NCBI GenBank assembly: GCA_964509505.1
Contig: CAZDYP010000030.1
Span: forward strand, 1-35,507
DNA: 35,507 nucleotides
Direction of reading: 5' to 3'
Source: CAZDYP01 sp964509505
GTDB taxonomy: Bacteria > Chloroflexota > Anaerolineae > JACRMK01
This document shows, piece after piece, positions 1 to 7,723 of this stretch; position 1 is the first letter of the stretch, and every line of letters begins with the position of its first letter. The notes beneath the pieces are model-generated. The model made no database searches. It saw only the letters and a list, made by a program, of their open reading frames with translations, and had not been told where the DNA came from. Both the position numbers and the translations under genes were made by a program.

Positions 1-1086
1 CGTGACATCCTGACGTCCGATGCCATTCACAACGCGATGGCGGTTCATGCCGCGTTTGGCGGCTCGACAAATTTGTTGTTACACATTCCCGCGATTGCCC
101 ATGCGGCTAGGTTGCCGCGCCCGACGGTGGACGATTGGATTGCGATCAATCGGCGTGTGCCGCGTTTGGTGGACGCACTGCCGAATGGGCCCCGCAATCA
201 TCCCACCGTGCAAGTGTTCTTAGCAGGCGGCGTGCCCGAGGTGATGATGCAGTTGCGCGAGTTGAACTTGTTGAAGTTGAACGCGCTGACGGTGAGTGGA
301 CGCACCGTTGGCGACAATTTAGAAACGTGGGAAAAATCGGAGCGACGCGCAAAGTTTCGCGCATTATTACGCGAGTTGGATGGAATCGAAGCAGACGAGG
401 TGATCATGTCGCCTGCACAAGCGCGTGAACGCGGACTGACTAGCGCTGTCGTCTTTCCGCGCGGCAATCTCGCGCCCGAAGGTTCGGTCATCAAAAGCAC
501 GGCGATTGATCCGTCGGTGGTGGACGCGGACAACGTCTATCGCAAGGTCGGGCCCGCGCGCGTCTTCACACGCGAACGCGACGCCGTGCGCGCCATCAAA
601 CAAGGCGCTGTGAAACCTGGTGATGTGATCGTGTTGATCTGCGGAGGTCCTTTAGGTACCGGCATGGAAGAGACGTATCAAGTCACCTCGGCGCTGAAAC
701 ATTTGAGCTGGGGCAAGCAAGTCGCCGTATTGACCGATGCGCGCTTCAGCGGCGTCAGCACGGGCGCGTGCATCGGTCATGTTAGCCCCGAAGCATTGGC
801 GGGCGGGCCCATCGGCAAGGTGCGCGACGGCGACCTAATCGAGATTGTGATTGATCGCAAGGCGCTAACGGGGAGCGTCAATTTAATTGGAGCAAATGGC
901 GCAGCCGAAGGCGCACAAATTTTGCAAGGGCGCTCTTTGCGCGACGACCTCGCGCCACACCCACACTTGCCCGCCGACACGCGATTGTGGGCGGCGCTGC
1001 AACAAGCGAGCGGCGGTGTGTGGGGCGGCTGCGTATATGATGCGGATACGATAGCGCAACGCCTGATGCAAAACGGCAATCGCTGA
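1..1086 (+). CDS. yjhG: IlvD/Edd-family dehydratase, YjhG/YagF (D-xylonate dehydratase) type, 5'-truncated
   Basis: The reading frame is open from the first base of the window, so the N-terminal part lies outside it; about 361 residues are visible. Members of the IlvD/Edd family remove water from sugar acids or dihydroxy acids and normally use an Fe-S cluster. The visible text matches the YjhG/YagF branch (D-xylonate dehydratase) better than IlvD: GGSTNLLLHIPAIAHAA near the start, then GNLAPEGSVIKSTAIDPSVV, GPLGTGMEETYQ and DARFSGVSTGACIGHVSPEA. The last is the conserved C-terminal block of the family. The product would be a 2-keto-3-deoxy sugar acid. The cluster cysteines that lie before this part cannot be checked. 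Stop codon TGA at 1084-1086. No sugar-acid partner gene follows, so the substrate assignment rests on family resemblance only. Confidence 0.88.
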   Translation, partial: RDILTSDAIHNAMAVHAAFGGSTNLLLHIPAIAHAARLPRPTVDDWIAINRRVPRLVDALPNGPRNHPTVQVFLAGGVPEVMMQLRELNLLKLNALTVSGRTVGDNLETWEKSERRAKFRALLRELDGIEADEVIMSPAQARERGLTSAVVFPRGNLAPEGSVIKSTAIDPSVVDADNVYRKVGPARVFTRERDAVRAIKQGAVKPGDVIVLICGGPLGTGMEETYQVTSALKHLSWGKQVAVLTDARFSGVSTGACIGHVSPEALAGGPIGKVRDGDLIEIVIDRKALTGSVNLIGANGAAEGAQILQGRSLRDDLAPHPHLPADTRLWAALQQASGGVWGGCVYDADTIAQRLMQNGNR

Positions 1087-1089
1087 AGT

Positions 1090-1258
1090 TTAGCTTAACG
1101 GCAATGCGGGATAAGGTGGCGGGCGATTGAACATCGCGCCTACTCACTGCGAAACCCGCCTGCGCGGGTGCAGTTCCAGCCGATGGCGGTCGGCTGGGCG
1201 CTGCGTTGCGCGCACATTGCCTTCGCTGTGGCTTATCCCGAATTCACGTTAGCTTACT
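1090..1258. repeat. Intergenic element bounded by an imperfect inverted repeat, with inner hairpins
   Basis: The gap between the dehydratase and the aminotransferase is almost filled by a structure with matching ends. The left arm (about 1090-1118) and the reverse complement of the right arm (about 1229-1256) agree at roughly 23 of 29 positions, including the shared core CGGGATAAG. Two further hairpins lie inside: ACCCGCctGCGCGGGT near 1146-1162, and arms CCAGCCGA/TCGGCTGG near 1175-1198. This looks like a small REP- or MITE-like unit; no coding potential was seen. Confidence 0.55.
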
Positions 1259-1273
1259 TACAAGGAGTCACCC

Positions 1274-2605
1274 ATGCCATCCAAAGGACAATTGATGCCG
1301 CGTGATGTCACGCGCCATTATCCGCGCGTGGTGCGCGGTGAAGGTGTGAATGTCTATGACGATACAGGCAAGCGCTACCTCGATGCGATTGCGGGCATTG
1401 CGGTCGTCAACATCGGGCATGGACGCGCGCAAGTCGCCGAAGCCATCGCCGCGCAAGCGCAAACCCTCTCGTACGTGCAATCTTCGATTTTCGACAATGC
1501 GCCCGCCAATGAGTTGGCTGAACGCGTCGGGCGATTGACGCCGCCTGGCCTCAACCACTCGTTTTTCGTATCGGGCGGTTCCGAAGCGACTGAGACAGCC
1601 ATCAAACTCGCGCGACAGTATCACGTTGAGCGCGGCGAGTCGTCACGCTATCTCGTCATTTCACGTTGGCAATCGTATCACGGCGGCACACTCGGCGCAT
1701 TGTCGGCGAGCGGCATCACCATGCGCCGTGAAAAGTTTGCGCCGTTGTTGCTTGACTTCCCACACATTGCAGAATGCAACTGTTATCGTTGCCCATTCGA
1801 CATGACCTATCCGGCGTGTGGGTTACGTTGCGCGCACGATTTAGAAGTCGCCATCAAGCATGTCGGCGCGCGGAATGTATCGGCGTTCATTGCAGAGCCA
1901 ATTGTGGGCGCAGCAGCGGGCGCGACCACGCCGCCGCCTGAGTACTTCAAAATCATCCGTGAGATTTGCGATAAGCATGGCATCTTGTTCATCGCGGACG
2001 AAGTCATCACAGGCTTTGGGCGCACGGGCAAAAATTTTGGCGTCGAACATTGGAACGTCATCCCCGACATCCTCACGGGCGCGAAGGGCCTCAGCGGCGG
2101 CTACGCGCCGTTGGGCGTCGCCATCGCGCACGACAAAATCCGCGCAGTGTTTGCCCAAGCGGGCGTTGGCTTCGCGCATGGCTACACGATGGCAGGCAAT
2201 CCATTATCAGCGGCCGTCGGCATCGCCGTGTTAGACATCATCGAACAAGAGCAGCTCATCAAGCGCGTTGCCACATTGGAAGAAGGTTTCTTTCGACGCG
2301 GACGCGCGTTGTTGAAGCATCGCACGGTGGGCGAGGTGCGCGGCAAGGGATTGCTGATGGGCATCGAAATCGTGAAAGACCAACAAACGAAGGAGACGTT
2401 CCCACCCGCAATGCGAGTCAATGCCCAGCTCGCAGCCCTGGCGTTGAAGCGTGGGCTCGTCATCTATCCGGGCGGCGGCACCGCCGATGGTGTGAATGGC
2501 GATCACTTCCTCTTGTGTCCACCATTCACCATCACCGAAGCGGAGCTGGATGAGTTGTTCGGTAGGTTGGATGAAGCGTTCACGGAATTCGAGGCAGGAC
2601 TATAG
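1274..2605 (+). CDS. Class III PLP-dependent aminotransferase (aspartate aminotransferase family)
   Basis: 443 residues, the usual size for the class III (ornithine/acetylornithine/GABA-type) aminotransferases. It moves an amino group to a 2-oxo acid using pyridoxal phosphate. Visible landmarks are SGGSEATETAIKLAR (from Ser100, phosphate-binding region), ADEVITGFGRTG with cofactor Asp242, and GAKGLSGGY with Schiff-base Lys271. An AAGG-like site (AAGGAG at about 1261-1266) lies 7 nt before the ATG and supports this start. A cysteine cluster (Cys168, 170, 173, 182, 186) lies in the large domain and is not part of the core fold. Substrate cannot be told from sequence. The gene stands alone between two hairpin-rich gaps, so it is probably transcribed by itself. 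Confidence 0.92.
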   Translation: MPSKGQLMPRDVTRHYPRVVRGEGVNVYDDTGKRYLDAIAGIAVVNIGHGRAQVAEAIAAQAQTLSYVQSSIFDNAPANELAERVGRLTPPGLNHSFFVSGGSEATETAIKLARQYHVERGESSRYLVISRWQSYHGGTLGALSASGITMRREKFAPLLLDFPHIAECNCYRCPFDMTYPACGLRCAHDLEVAIKHVGARNVSAFIAEPIVGAAAGATTPPPEYFKIIREICDKHGILFIADEVITGFGRTGKNFGVEHWNVIPDILTGAKGLSGGYAPLGVAIAHDKIRAVFAQAGVGFAHGYTMAGNPLSAAVGIAVLDIIEQEQLIKRVATLEEGFFRRGRALLKHRTVGEVRGKGLLMGIEIVKDQQTKETFPPAMRVNAQLAALALKRGLVIYPGGGTADGVNGDHFLLCPPFTITEAELDELFGRLDEAFTEFEAGL

Positions 2606-2621
2606 CTGAGATGACGCCTCC

Positions 2622-2662
2622 AACACCAAGGGCTTCCTCATAACGAGCAAGCCTTTGGTGTT
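2622..2662 (+). terminator. Stem-loop after the aminotransferase gene
   Basis: Arms AACACCAAGGGCTT and AAGCCTTTGGTGTTT pair almost perfectly around a loop of about 12 nt, starting 16 nt after the aminotransferase stop. There is only a short T run after the stem, so efficiency is uncertain. Confidence 0.5.
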
Positions 2663-2982
2663 TGCGCGAAAACTTGAATCGTTGGCAGCCCTTGATTAAC
2701 TGCCACAACGCTCAAGCCAATTGCAGCATTCGATTGGCGTAATCTTTGCCAGCAGTTGGGGACGGCAATGGCTTGCCTTCTGTCTGATAAAGGTCACTGG
2801 TTCCCTCGACGATTTCACCGAGCGCGGCGAACACGGCTCGTTTGATTTTGTTGCATCCGTATATCGTGCTTTCTTTCTCCATCAACTTTTCTTTCGCAAT
2901 TTTTAAGTTCGCTCCTCATTCCTGCCATTCCCGTCTCCCTGTTTTCCTATCTCCCCGTTTCCTTGTTTCCCCCATCTTGCGT

Positions 2983-2988
2983 TATACT
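2983..2988 (+). promoter_or_regulatory. -10-like box TATACT just before the GT4 gene
   Basis: TATACT lies only 10 nt before the ATG at 2999. Transcription would therefore start at or next to the start codon, giving a leaderless or nearly leaderless mRNA. No Shine-Dalgarno sequence is present, which agrees with this. No good -35 box at 16-18 bp spacing was seen. Confidence 0.45.
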
Positions 2989-2998
2989 CTCTCGTCGC

Positions 2999-4087
2999 AT
3001 GAATCAAAATTTGCGTGTCGCCATCGTGCATGATTGGCTTAACCAAGTCGGCGGCGCGGAGAATGTGCTGGAAGAATTGCACGCGCTGTTTCCCGATGCG
3101 CCGATTTATACTTCGATGTATTGGCGCGAGATGATGCCCGCTGCTTATCGTCGTTGGGACATCCGCACAACCTGGCTCGACAGAATTCAGTTGAGCAAGA
3201 CGCGCCATCAGTGGTTTTTGTTGGCGTATCCGTTTGCGTTTCGCTCGCTCGACCTGTCCGCCTACGATGTGGTCATCAGCAACAAGAGCGCATTCTGCAT
3301 CAACATTCGCACGCGACCGGATGCGCGTCACCTGTGTTACTGCCTAACGCCGACACGGTTCGTGTGGAATTTCGAGGGTTATGTGCGCGGCGAAGGCGCG
3401 AGCCGTATCGCGCGACTCGCCGTGCCGCCGTTCTTGCCATATCTGCGACGGGTGGAGCGGCAAGCCGCGCAGCGCGTCCAGCGTTTCGCGGCGATCTCTA
3501 CAGCAATTCAAACGCGCATTAACAAGCACTATCACTTGCCATCGCGCATCGTTCACCCTCCGGTTGTCACCTCACGCTTCCGTGTGAACAGGCAGCCGCC
3601 CGCCGATTTTTTCCTCGTCGTCTCGCGCCTCATTCCATATAAGCGCATTGACCTCGCGGTGCAAGCATTCAATCGGCTCGGCTTGCCATTGGTGGTGATT
3701 GGCGAGGGGCGTGACCGCGCTCACCTCGAAGCTCTCGCCAAGCCCAACATCCACTTCTTAGGACGCTTGAGCAACGCCGAGACCGATGAGTATCGTTATC
3801 GTTGCCGCGCATTCATCTTCCCCGGCGAAGACGACTTCGGCATCGCGCCCGTCGAAGCCATGGCCGCTGGGCGCCCCGTGATTGCGTATGCAGCGGGCGG
3901 CGCGCTTGACACGCTGGTGGAGGGCGTGAGCGGCGCGTTCTTCGCAGAACCAACCGTCGAGTCGCTCATCACCGCCGTGCAACGCTTCCAAGTGATGCGC
4001 TTCGACGCGCTAACGATTCAAACGCACGCGCGCCAATTCAGCGCGGAAAATTTTCGCGCCCGATTCATGGAATTTGCAGAGGAGTAG
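2999..4087 (+). CDS. Glycosyltransferase family 4
   Basis: 362 residues from the ATG at 2999. An in-frame ATG at 2963 would add 12 residues encoded by the pyrimidine tract and is less likely. This is a retaining GT-B enzyme that transfers a sugar from a nucleotide-sugar to a growing glycan on the cytoplasmic face of the membrane. The N-terminal domain starts with VAIVHDWLNQVGGAENVL, typical of this family. The C-terminal donor-binding domain shows FLVVSRLIPYKRIDLAV and the EDDFGIAPVEAMAAG block (from residue 277), a variant of the EX7E motif. It is followed by two Wzz-like proteins, a BY-kinase and RmlA on the same strand, which supports a role in exopolysaccharide synthesis. Exact sugar and linkage are unknown. 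Confidence 0.9.
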   Translation: MNQNLRVAIVHDWLNQVGGAENVLEELHALFPDAPIYTSMYWREMMPAAYRRWDIRTTWLDRIQLSKTRHQWFLLAYPFAFRSLDLSAYDVVISNKSAFCINIRTRPDARHLCYCLTPTRFVWNFEGYVRGEGASRIARLAVPPFLPYLRRVERQAAQRVQRFAAISTAIQTRINKHYHLPSRIVHPPVVTSRFRVNRQPPADFFLVVSRLIPYKRIDLAVQAFNRLGLPLVVIGEGRDRAHLEALAKPNIHFLGRLSNAETDEYRYRCRAFIFPGEDDFGIAPVEAMAAGRPVIAYAAGGALDTLVEGVSGAFFAEPTVESLITAVQRFQVMRFDALTIQTHARQFSAENFRARFMEFAEE

Positions 4088-4166
4088 CTAGGAATCAGTA
4101 GCCAGTAGCCAGACGAAATGAGTCAAGCTGACTCCTGGTTACTGGCTACTGGCTACTGAAAACTAC
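4088..4166. repeat. Word-repeat palindrome (AGTAGCC / GGCTACT)
   Basis: The whole 79 bp gap is a stem-loop. The 5' arm has tandem AGTAGCC words and the 3' arm has the complementary GGCTACT words, with a non-repeated centre. The same word reappears in the gap at 22104-22231. Confidence 0.75.
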
Positions 4167-4862
4167 ATGGAGCTCAAAGCCTACTGGCACATCATCCTCC
4201 GTCGTTGGTGGATCATCGTCATTTTGGTCACGGTGGTGTTTACGGCGTCGTTGGCGCTCGCGCCGCGTCCAACGACGACCTACACGGCCGTCTTGAAATT
4301 CACCGTGGGCATTGGCACTGCGCCGTTGACCAGCACCGTGCCATATTACTATGCGCCATATTACGATGTCCTTACCTCGGAATATCTCACCGACGATTTT
4401 GCCGCGCTGGTGAAGTCGGGGCTCTTCGCGCAAGACGTGAGCCAATGCGTCGGGCAGAACGTCTCGGCGGGGTTGATTCAAGGCATCGCCAACACCTCGA
4501 AGGAGCATCGCATTTTGACCCTGGCGTTGTCGGGCGGCGATGAAAAGCAAGTGACTGCCATCGCTCACTGCGCCGTGACGGTGTTGCGCGAGGAAAGCGC
4601 CAAGTATTTTGCGGTCTTGCGAGTGAATGGCGCATCATTCCAGCTCATCGAAGGTCCGTCCATCACGACGACGACGGCGGGCGTGCGCGAGCGCATTGAC
4701 TTGCCCATTCGGCTCATCCTCGCCGCCGTCGCAGGCATCGCGCTCGCCTTTCTCATTGACTATCTCGACGACTCGGTGCGTGGCGCGCACGAAGTCGAGC
4801 AGCTCGGCTTGACCGTGCTCGGCGAGATCCCGCGCGCGAAGCGCAAACTGTGGCGCAAATAA
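4167..4862 (+). CDS. Wzz/CapA-like polysaccharide co-polymerase membrane protein (first copy)
   Basis: 231 residues with the Wzz layout: short cytoplasmic N-terminus, a membrane helix at about residues 14-32 (WWIIVILVTVVFTASLALA), a long extracytoplasmic part, and a second helix at about 182-200 (LILAAVAGIALAFLIDYL). The tail (DDSVRGAHEVEQLGLTVLGE) resembles the cytoplasmic end of YveK/CapA adaptors that activate tyrosine kinases. Such proteins set polymer length or export. There is no fused kinase domain; the kinase is the separate gene at 5883. The extracytoplasmic part contains a Tyr-rich stretch VPYYYAPYYDV. No clear Shine-Dalgarno site; the word-repeat palindrome runs right up to the start. 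Confidence 0.8.
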   Translation: MELKAYWHIILRRWWIIVILVTVVFTASLALAPRPTTTYTAVLKFTVGIGTAPLTSTVPYYYAPYYDVLTSEYLTDDFAALVKSGLFAQDVSQCVGQNVSAGLIQGIANTSKEHRILTLALSGGDEKQVTAIAHCAVTVLREESAKYFAVLRVNGASFQLIEGPSITTTTAGVRERIDLPIRLILAAVAGIALAFLIDYLDDSVRGAHEVEQLGLTVLGEIPRAKRKLWRK

Positions 4863-4990
4863 ACGTAGCAAGCGGCAGGTGGCGCGTGGCGCGCGCTCAA
4901 TCAGTCTATCGGTCACCCGCTACTTGCCACCTGCCGCCTGCCGCCTTATTTCGTTTCACGCACGCTGCGCGCGTTTCACGTTTCACGGTT
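4863..4990. repeat. Word-repeat palindrome (GGCAGGTGGC type) and CGTTTCACG repeats
   Basis: A left arm at about 4866-4890 (AGCGGCAGGTGGC) pairs with a right arm at about 4920-4946 (GCCACCTGCCGCC). This is followed by tandem CGTTTCACG-like words (about 4951-4988). No coding potential seen. Confidence 0.65.
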
Positions 4991-4997
4991 CATTTGT

Positions 4998-5003
4998 TAC
5001 AAT
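4998..5003 (+). promoter_or_regulatory. Possible -10 box TACAAT before the second Wzz gene
   Basis: TACAAT lies 38 nt before the ATG at 5042, with a weak -35 candidate TTTCAC at 4974-4979 (18 nt spacer). A strong ribosome site GGAGG at 5032-5036 follows. Inferred only from the boxes. Confidence 0.3.
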
Positions 5004-5041
5004 CGCGCGCGATGGCGCGCTAGCTTCCAGCGGAGGTTAAG

Positions 5042-5752
5042 ATGGATTTACGCGACTACTTGAAAATCATTCGCAAGCGCGGTTGGCTGGTGTTGCTCGT
5101 CGCCGTGATTGCCATCGGCAGCGCGTACGGCTTCAGCAAGTGGCAAACGCCGATTTATCGGGCGACCATCAAATTGAACGTCGAGCCAACGCGCGCCGAC
5201 TATGGACAGACACTCGTCATCAAAAATGTGCTGCGCAATTACGTCGTCAATCTCAGCACGAAAAGAATGGCGCAGCGCGTCATTGACCAATTGCAACTCG
5301 ACATCACGCCCGAAGCCTTATTGAGCAAAGTCGCTTTCGACCCCGACGAAGCGAACCTCACCATCCAAATCGAAGCGAAAGACAAAATTCCTGCCGACAC
5401 GGTGCGTATCGCGCAAACCTTCGCCACCCTGTTCGTAGAAGAACGCACCATCAAAAATTTGGAGATTGACCAACGTGACCGCGTCATCACCAGCATCGCC
5501 GACGAGCCGACGGGACCCGACCTCTTCTCGCCACGCATCAGCATCAACATGCTCGCGGGTGGGGTGCTAGGGCTCTTGCTCGGCTTCATTGCCATCTTCA
5601 TCTGGGAATGGCTCGAATCCGACATCATTCGCAGCAGCGAAGACATCGAACGGTTCACTGGCTTGGCGGTCATCGGCGCGATTCCGACGATGACGACTAA
5701 ACATACGCACCTCACAGTGACGCCATCACAGGCGCCGAGCCCCACCACTTAA
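5042..5752 (+). CDS. Wzz/CapA-like polysaccharide co-polymerase membrane protein (second copy)
   Basis: 236 residues. It opens with MDLRDYLKIIRKRGW, the classic start of Wzz-domain proteins, followed by a membrane helix at about 15-31. A second helix lies at about 174-195 (MLAGGVLGLLLGFIAIFIWEW). The C-terminal stretch (SSEDIERFTGLAVIGAIP) matches the kinase-contacting tail of CapA/YveK adaptors. A strong GGAGG five bases before the ATG fixes the start. It is not a duplicate of the preceding gene, because the extracytoplasmic domains differ. Two adaptors next to one kinase suggest either a hetero-oligomer or control of two polymers. Confidence 0.88.
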   Translation: MDLRDYLKIIRKRGWLVLLVAVIAIGSAYGFSKWQTPIYRATIKLNVEPTRADYGQTLVIKNVLRNYVVNLSTKRMAQRVIDQLQLDITPEALLSKVAFDPDEANLTIQIEAKDKIPADTVRIAQTFATLFVEERTIKNLEIDQRDRVITSIADEPTGPDLFSPRISINMLAGGVLGLLLGFIAIFIWEWLESDIIRSSEDIERFTGLAVIGAIPTMTTKHTHLTVTPSQAPSPTT

Positions 5753-5870
5753 AGAGTGAGCGGGAATTAGGAATCCGTCGGCGCTGTTTACTGCTCACTA
5801 CTTAATACTCACTACTCATTACTCCCTACTCACTGTTTACCTACTATTGAACCTCGAACCCTGACTACTT
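5753..5870. repeat. Word-repeat tract (ACTCACTACT-like)
   Basis: The 130 bp gap between the Wzz gene and the kinase is largely tandem variants of CTCACTACT, TACTCATTACT and CCTACTCACT. A GTGAGCGGG segment at its left end can pair with the CTCAC words. The last bases carry the GGAG ribosome site of the kinase gene. Confidence 0.6.
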
Positions 5871-5882
5871 TCCCGGAGTGTT

Positions 5883-6557
5883 ATGTTGAATCATCGTCCG
5901 AGCGCGCTCATCACCTTGACGAATCCGCGCTCGCCCATTAGCGAAGCGTATCGCACGCTGCGCACCAATATCGAATTTTCGAGCTTCGATCAGAAGCTGA
6001 TTTCACTCGTCGTCACGTCGGCCGGTCCCGAAGAAGGCAAGTCCACCACGCTCGCCAATCTCGCGGTGGCGATGGCGCAAGCGGGTAAGCAAGTCATTCT
6101 GGTTGATTGTGATTTGCGGAAGCCGACGCAACACGACCTCTTCGGCTTGAAGAATGAGCGTGGGCTGACCAGCTTGATGATTGCCGACGCGAACCTCGAC
6201 CACCCCCCCTTGCAACCGACAGCGCAAGAAGGGTTGCAATTGCTCGCGGCGGGGCCCACGCCGCCCAATCCAGCGGAGCTGCTGGGCTCGAAGCGCATGG
6301 GCGAGGTTATCAAGGCGTTGAGCGCGAAAGCAGAGCGTGTCATTCTGGATGCGCCGCCCATTCTCGCCGTAACCGATGCGGCAGTGCTGGCGACCAAAGT
6401 GGATGGGGTGTTGCTGGTCGTCAACGCGGGCGGCACGAAGCGCGACCACATCCAACGCGCGCACGCACTCTTGAAGAAGGTGAATGCCCGCATCATTGGC
6501 GTCGCGCTCAACAACGTGAAGTATGACGCGAGTTTGAATCGCTATTATGGGGAATGA
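5883..6557 (+). CDS. CpsD/CapB-family bacterial tyrosine kinase
   Basis: 224 residues, the length of a free-standing BY-kinase. This MinD-like P-loop enzyme autophosphorylates on a C-terminal Tyr cluster and controls capsule or exopolysaccharide export together with a Wzz-type membrane adaptor. Visible motifs are Walker A SAGPEEGKSTT (Lys53), Walker A' VILVDCDLRKP (71-81) and Walker B VILDAPP (153-159). The tail YDASLNRYYGE has Tyr214, 221 and 222. ISEAYRTLRTNI near residue 20 is the usual family start. GGAG seven bases before the ATG. The two adaptor genes directly upstream are its probable partners. Confidence 0.93.
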   Translation: MLNHRPSALITLTNPRSPISEAYRTLRTNIEFSSFDQKLISLVVTSAGPEEGKSTTLANLAVAMAQAGKQVILVDCDLRKPTQHDLFGLKNERGLTSLMIADANLDHPPLQPTAQEGLQLLAAGPTPPNPAELLGSKRMGEVIKALSAKAERVILDAPPILAVTDAAVLATKVDGVLLVVNAGGTKRDHIQRAHALLKKVNARIIGVALNNVKYDASLNRYYGE

Positions 6558-6594
6558 GGCAAACGAGTAACCGGGTCAACGAGGAGACAAGGCG

Positions 6595-7665
6595 ATGAAA
6601 GGACTTATTTTAGCGGGCGGCAAAGGCACGCGCTTGCGTCCATTGACGTACACAGGCGCGAAGCAGTTGGTGCCGATTGCGAATAAACCTGTATTGTTTT
6701 ATGCGATTGAAGATTTGGTTGAAGCAGGCATTACGGATTTGGGCATCGTCATCTCGCCCGAAACCGGCGACCAAGTCAAACAAGCCATAGGCGATGGATC
6801 GCGCTTCGGCGCGACGGTGACGTACATCTTACAACCGCTGCCGCTAGGTATCGCGCACGGCATTCGTATCGCGCAAGATTTTATCGGCGACGAACCATTC
6901 ATCGTGTTTTTGGGCGACAACTTCATTCGCGGCGGCATCATGCCACAGGTCAACGCGTTCCGCGAACAGGCGATGGACGCGCAAATCATCTTGTATGAAA
7001 TGCCCGACCCAAGCAGTATGGGCGTCGCCGTCCTCGCGGACGATGGACGCGTGCAGCGCGTGGTCGAGAAACCGCGCCAATTCATCTCGCCGTATGCAGT
7101 CATCGGCATCTACATGTTCACCGCGTCCGTCTTCGAAGCCGTCCACACCATCAAACCCTCGGCGCGCGGCGAGCTCGAAATCACCGACACGATTCAATAT
7201 CTGATAGATCAAGGACTGAACGTGCGCGCCCACTTGTTGCAAGAGCCGTGGATTGACACCGGCAAGATGTCGGACATGCTCGATGCCAACCGCCTCATCC
7301 TCGAAGTGTTGGATGCGCGCATCGAGGGTGACGTGGACGTGAACTCGAAGATCGTCGGGCGTGTCGTCATCGAGTCAGGGGCGCGTATCGCCGATAGTAT
7401 CATTCGCGGCCCTGTCATCATCGGCAAGAACACGCGTATCGAAAAAGCGTTCATCGGACCGTTCACGGCGATTGACCATGATTGTTTGATTAGCCAAGCC
7501 GAAATCGAGAACAGCATCATCCTCGAAAGCAGTCACATCACCAATGTGCGCGACCGCATCTCCGATAGTCTCATCGGGCGGTTCGTCGCCGTGCATCAAT
7601 CGCCGCCGACGCCGCGCACGCTCAAGTTGATGTTGGGCGACCACAGTCAAGTTGGCGTATTGTAG
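6595..7665 (+). CDS. rmlA: Glucose-1-phosphate thymidylyltransferase, long form (RmlA/StrD type)
   Basis: 356 residues. It makes dTDP-glucose from glucose-1-phosphate and dTTP, the entry step to dTDP-rhamnose and other deoxysugars. The N-terminal nucleotidyltransferase domain begins MKGLILAGGKGTRLRPLT, with KQLVPIANKP and FLGDNF (metal-binding Asp) following. From about residue 240 there is a left-handed beta-helix with hexapeptide-like text (SKIVGRVVIESGARI, GPVIIGKNTRIEKAFIGPF). This tail marks the long RmlA form, as opposed to the shorter enterobacterial RfbA. GAGGAGA at about 6580-6586 gives the ribosome site. rmlB, C and D are not in the window. Confidence 0.92.
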   Translation: MKGLILAGGKGTRLRPLTYTGAKQLVPIANKPVLFYAIEDLVEAGITDLGIVISPETGDQVKQAIGDGSRFGATVTYILQPLPLGIAHGIRIAQDFIGDEPFIVFLGDNFIRGGIMPQVNAFREQAMDAQIILYEMPDPSSMGVAVLADDGRVQRVVEKPRQFISPYAVIGIYMFTASVFEAVHTIKPSARGELEITDTIQYLIDQGLNVRAHLLQEPWIDTGKMSDMLDANRLILEVLDARIEGDVDVNSKIVGRVVIESGARIADSIIRGPVIIGKNTRIEKAFIGPFTAIDHDCLISQAEIENSIILESSHITNVRDRISDSLIGRFVAVHQSPPTPRTLKLMLGDHSQVGVL

Positions 7666-7723
7666 GCGCTCGTCATTAGCGACTAGCGCCTAGCGACTAA
7701 CGCCTAGCGACTAGAGACTAACC
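7666..7723. repeat. Word-repeat tract (GCGACTA / GCGCCTA)
   Basis: The 58 bp gap before plsX is almost wholly made of words TAGCGACTA, GCGCCTA and ACGCCTAGCGACT in tandem. Base-pairing potential is modest, but the word structure is clear. Confidence 0.65.

Larger units (their letters stand above)
2606..2998. other. 393 bp intergenic region with a hairpin and a pyrimidine-rich word tract
   Basis: No convincing gene. It begins with a terminator-like hairpin (2622-2662). Around 2905-2975 it becomes a pyrimidine-rich tract made of similar short words such as CTCCCCGTTT and TTCCTTGTTT. It ends with a -10-like box just before the glycosyltransferase start. A 61-codon open frame at 2721-2906 has no ribosome-binding site or recognisable content and was not called. 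Confidence 0.6.

Noticed and set aside
2721..2906. 61-codon frame in the gap before the GT4 gene
   Set aside because: No ribosome site and no recognisable content; the end runs into the pyrimidine word tract.
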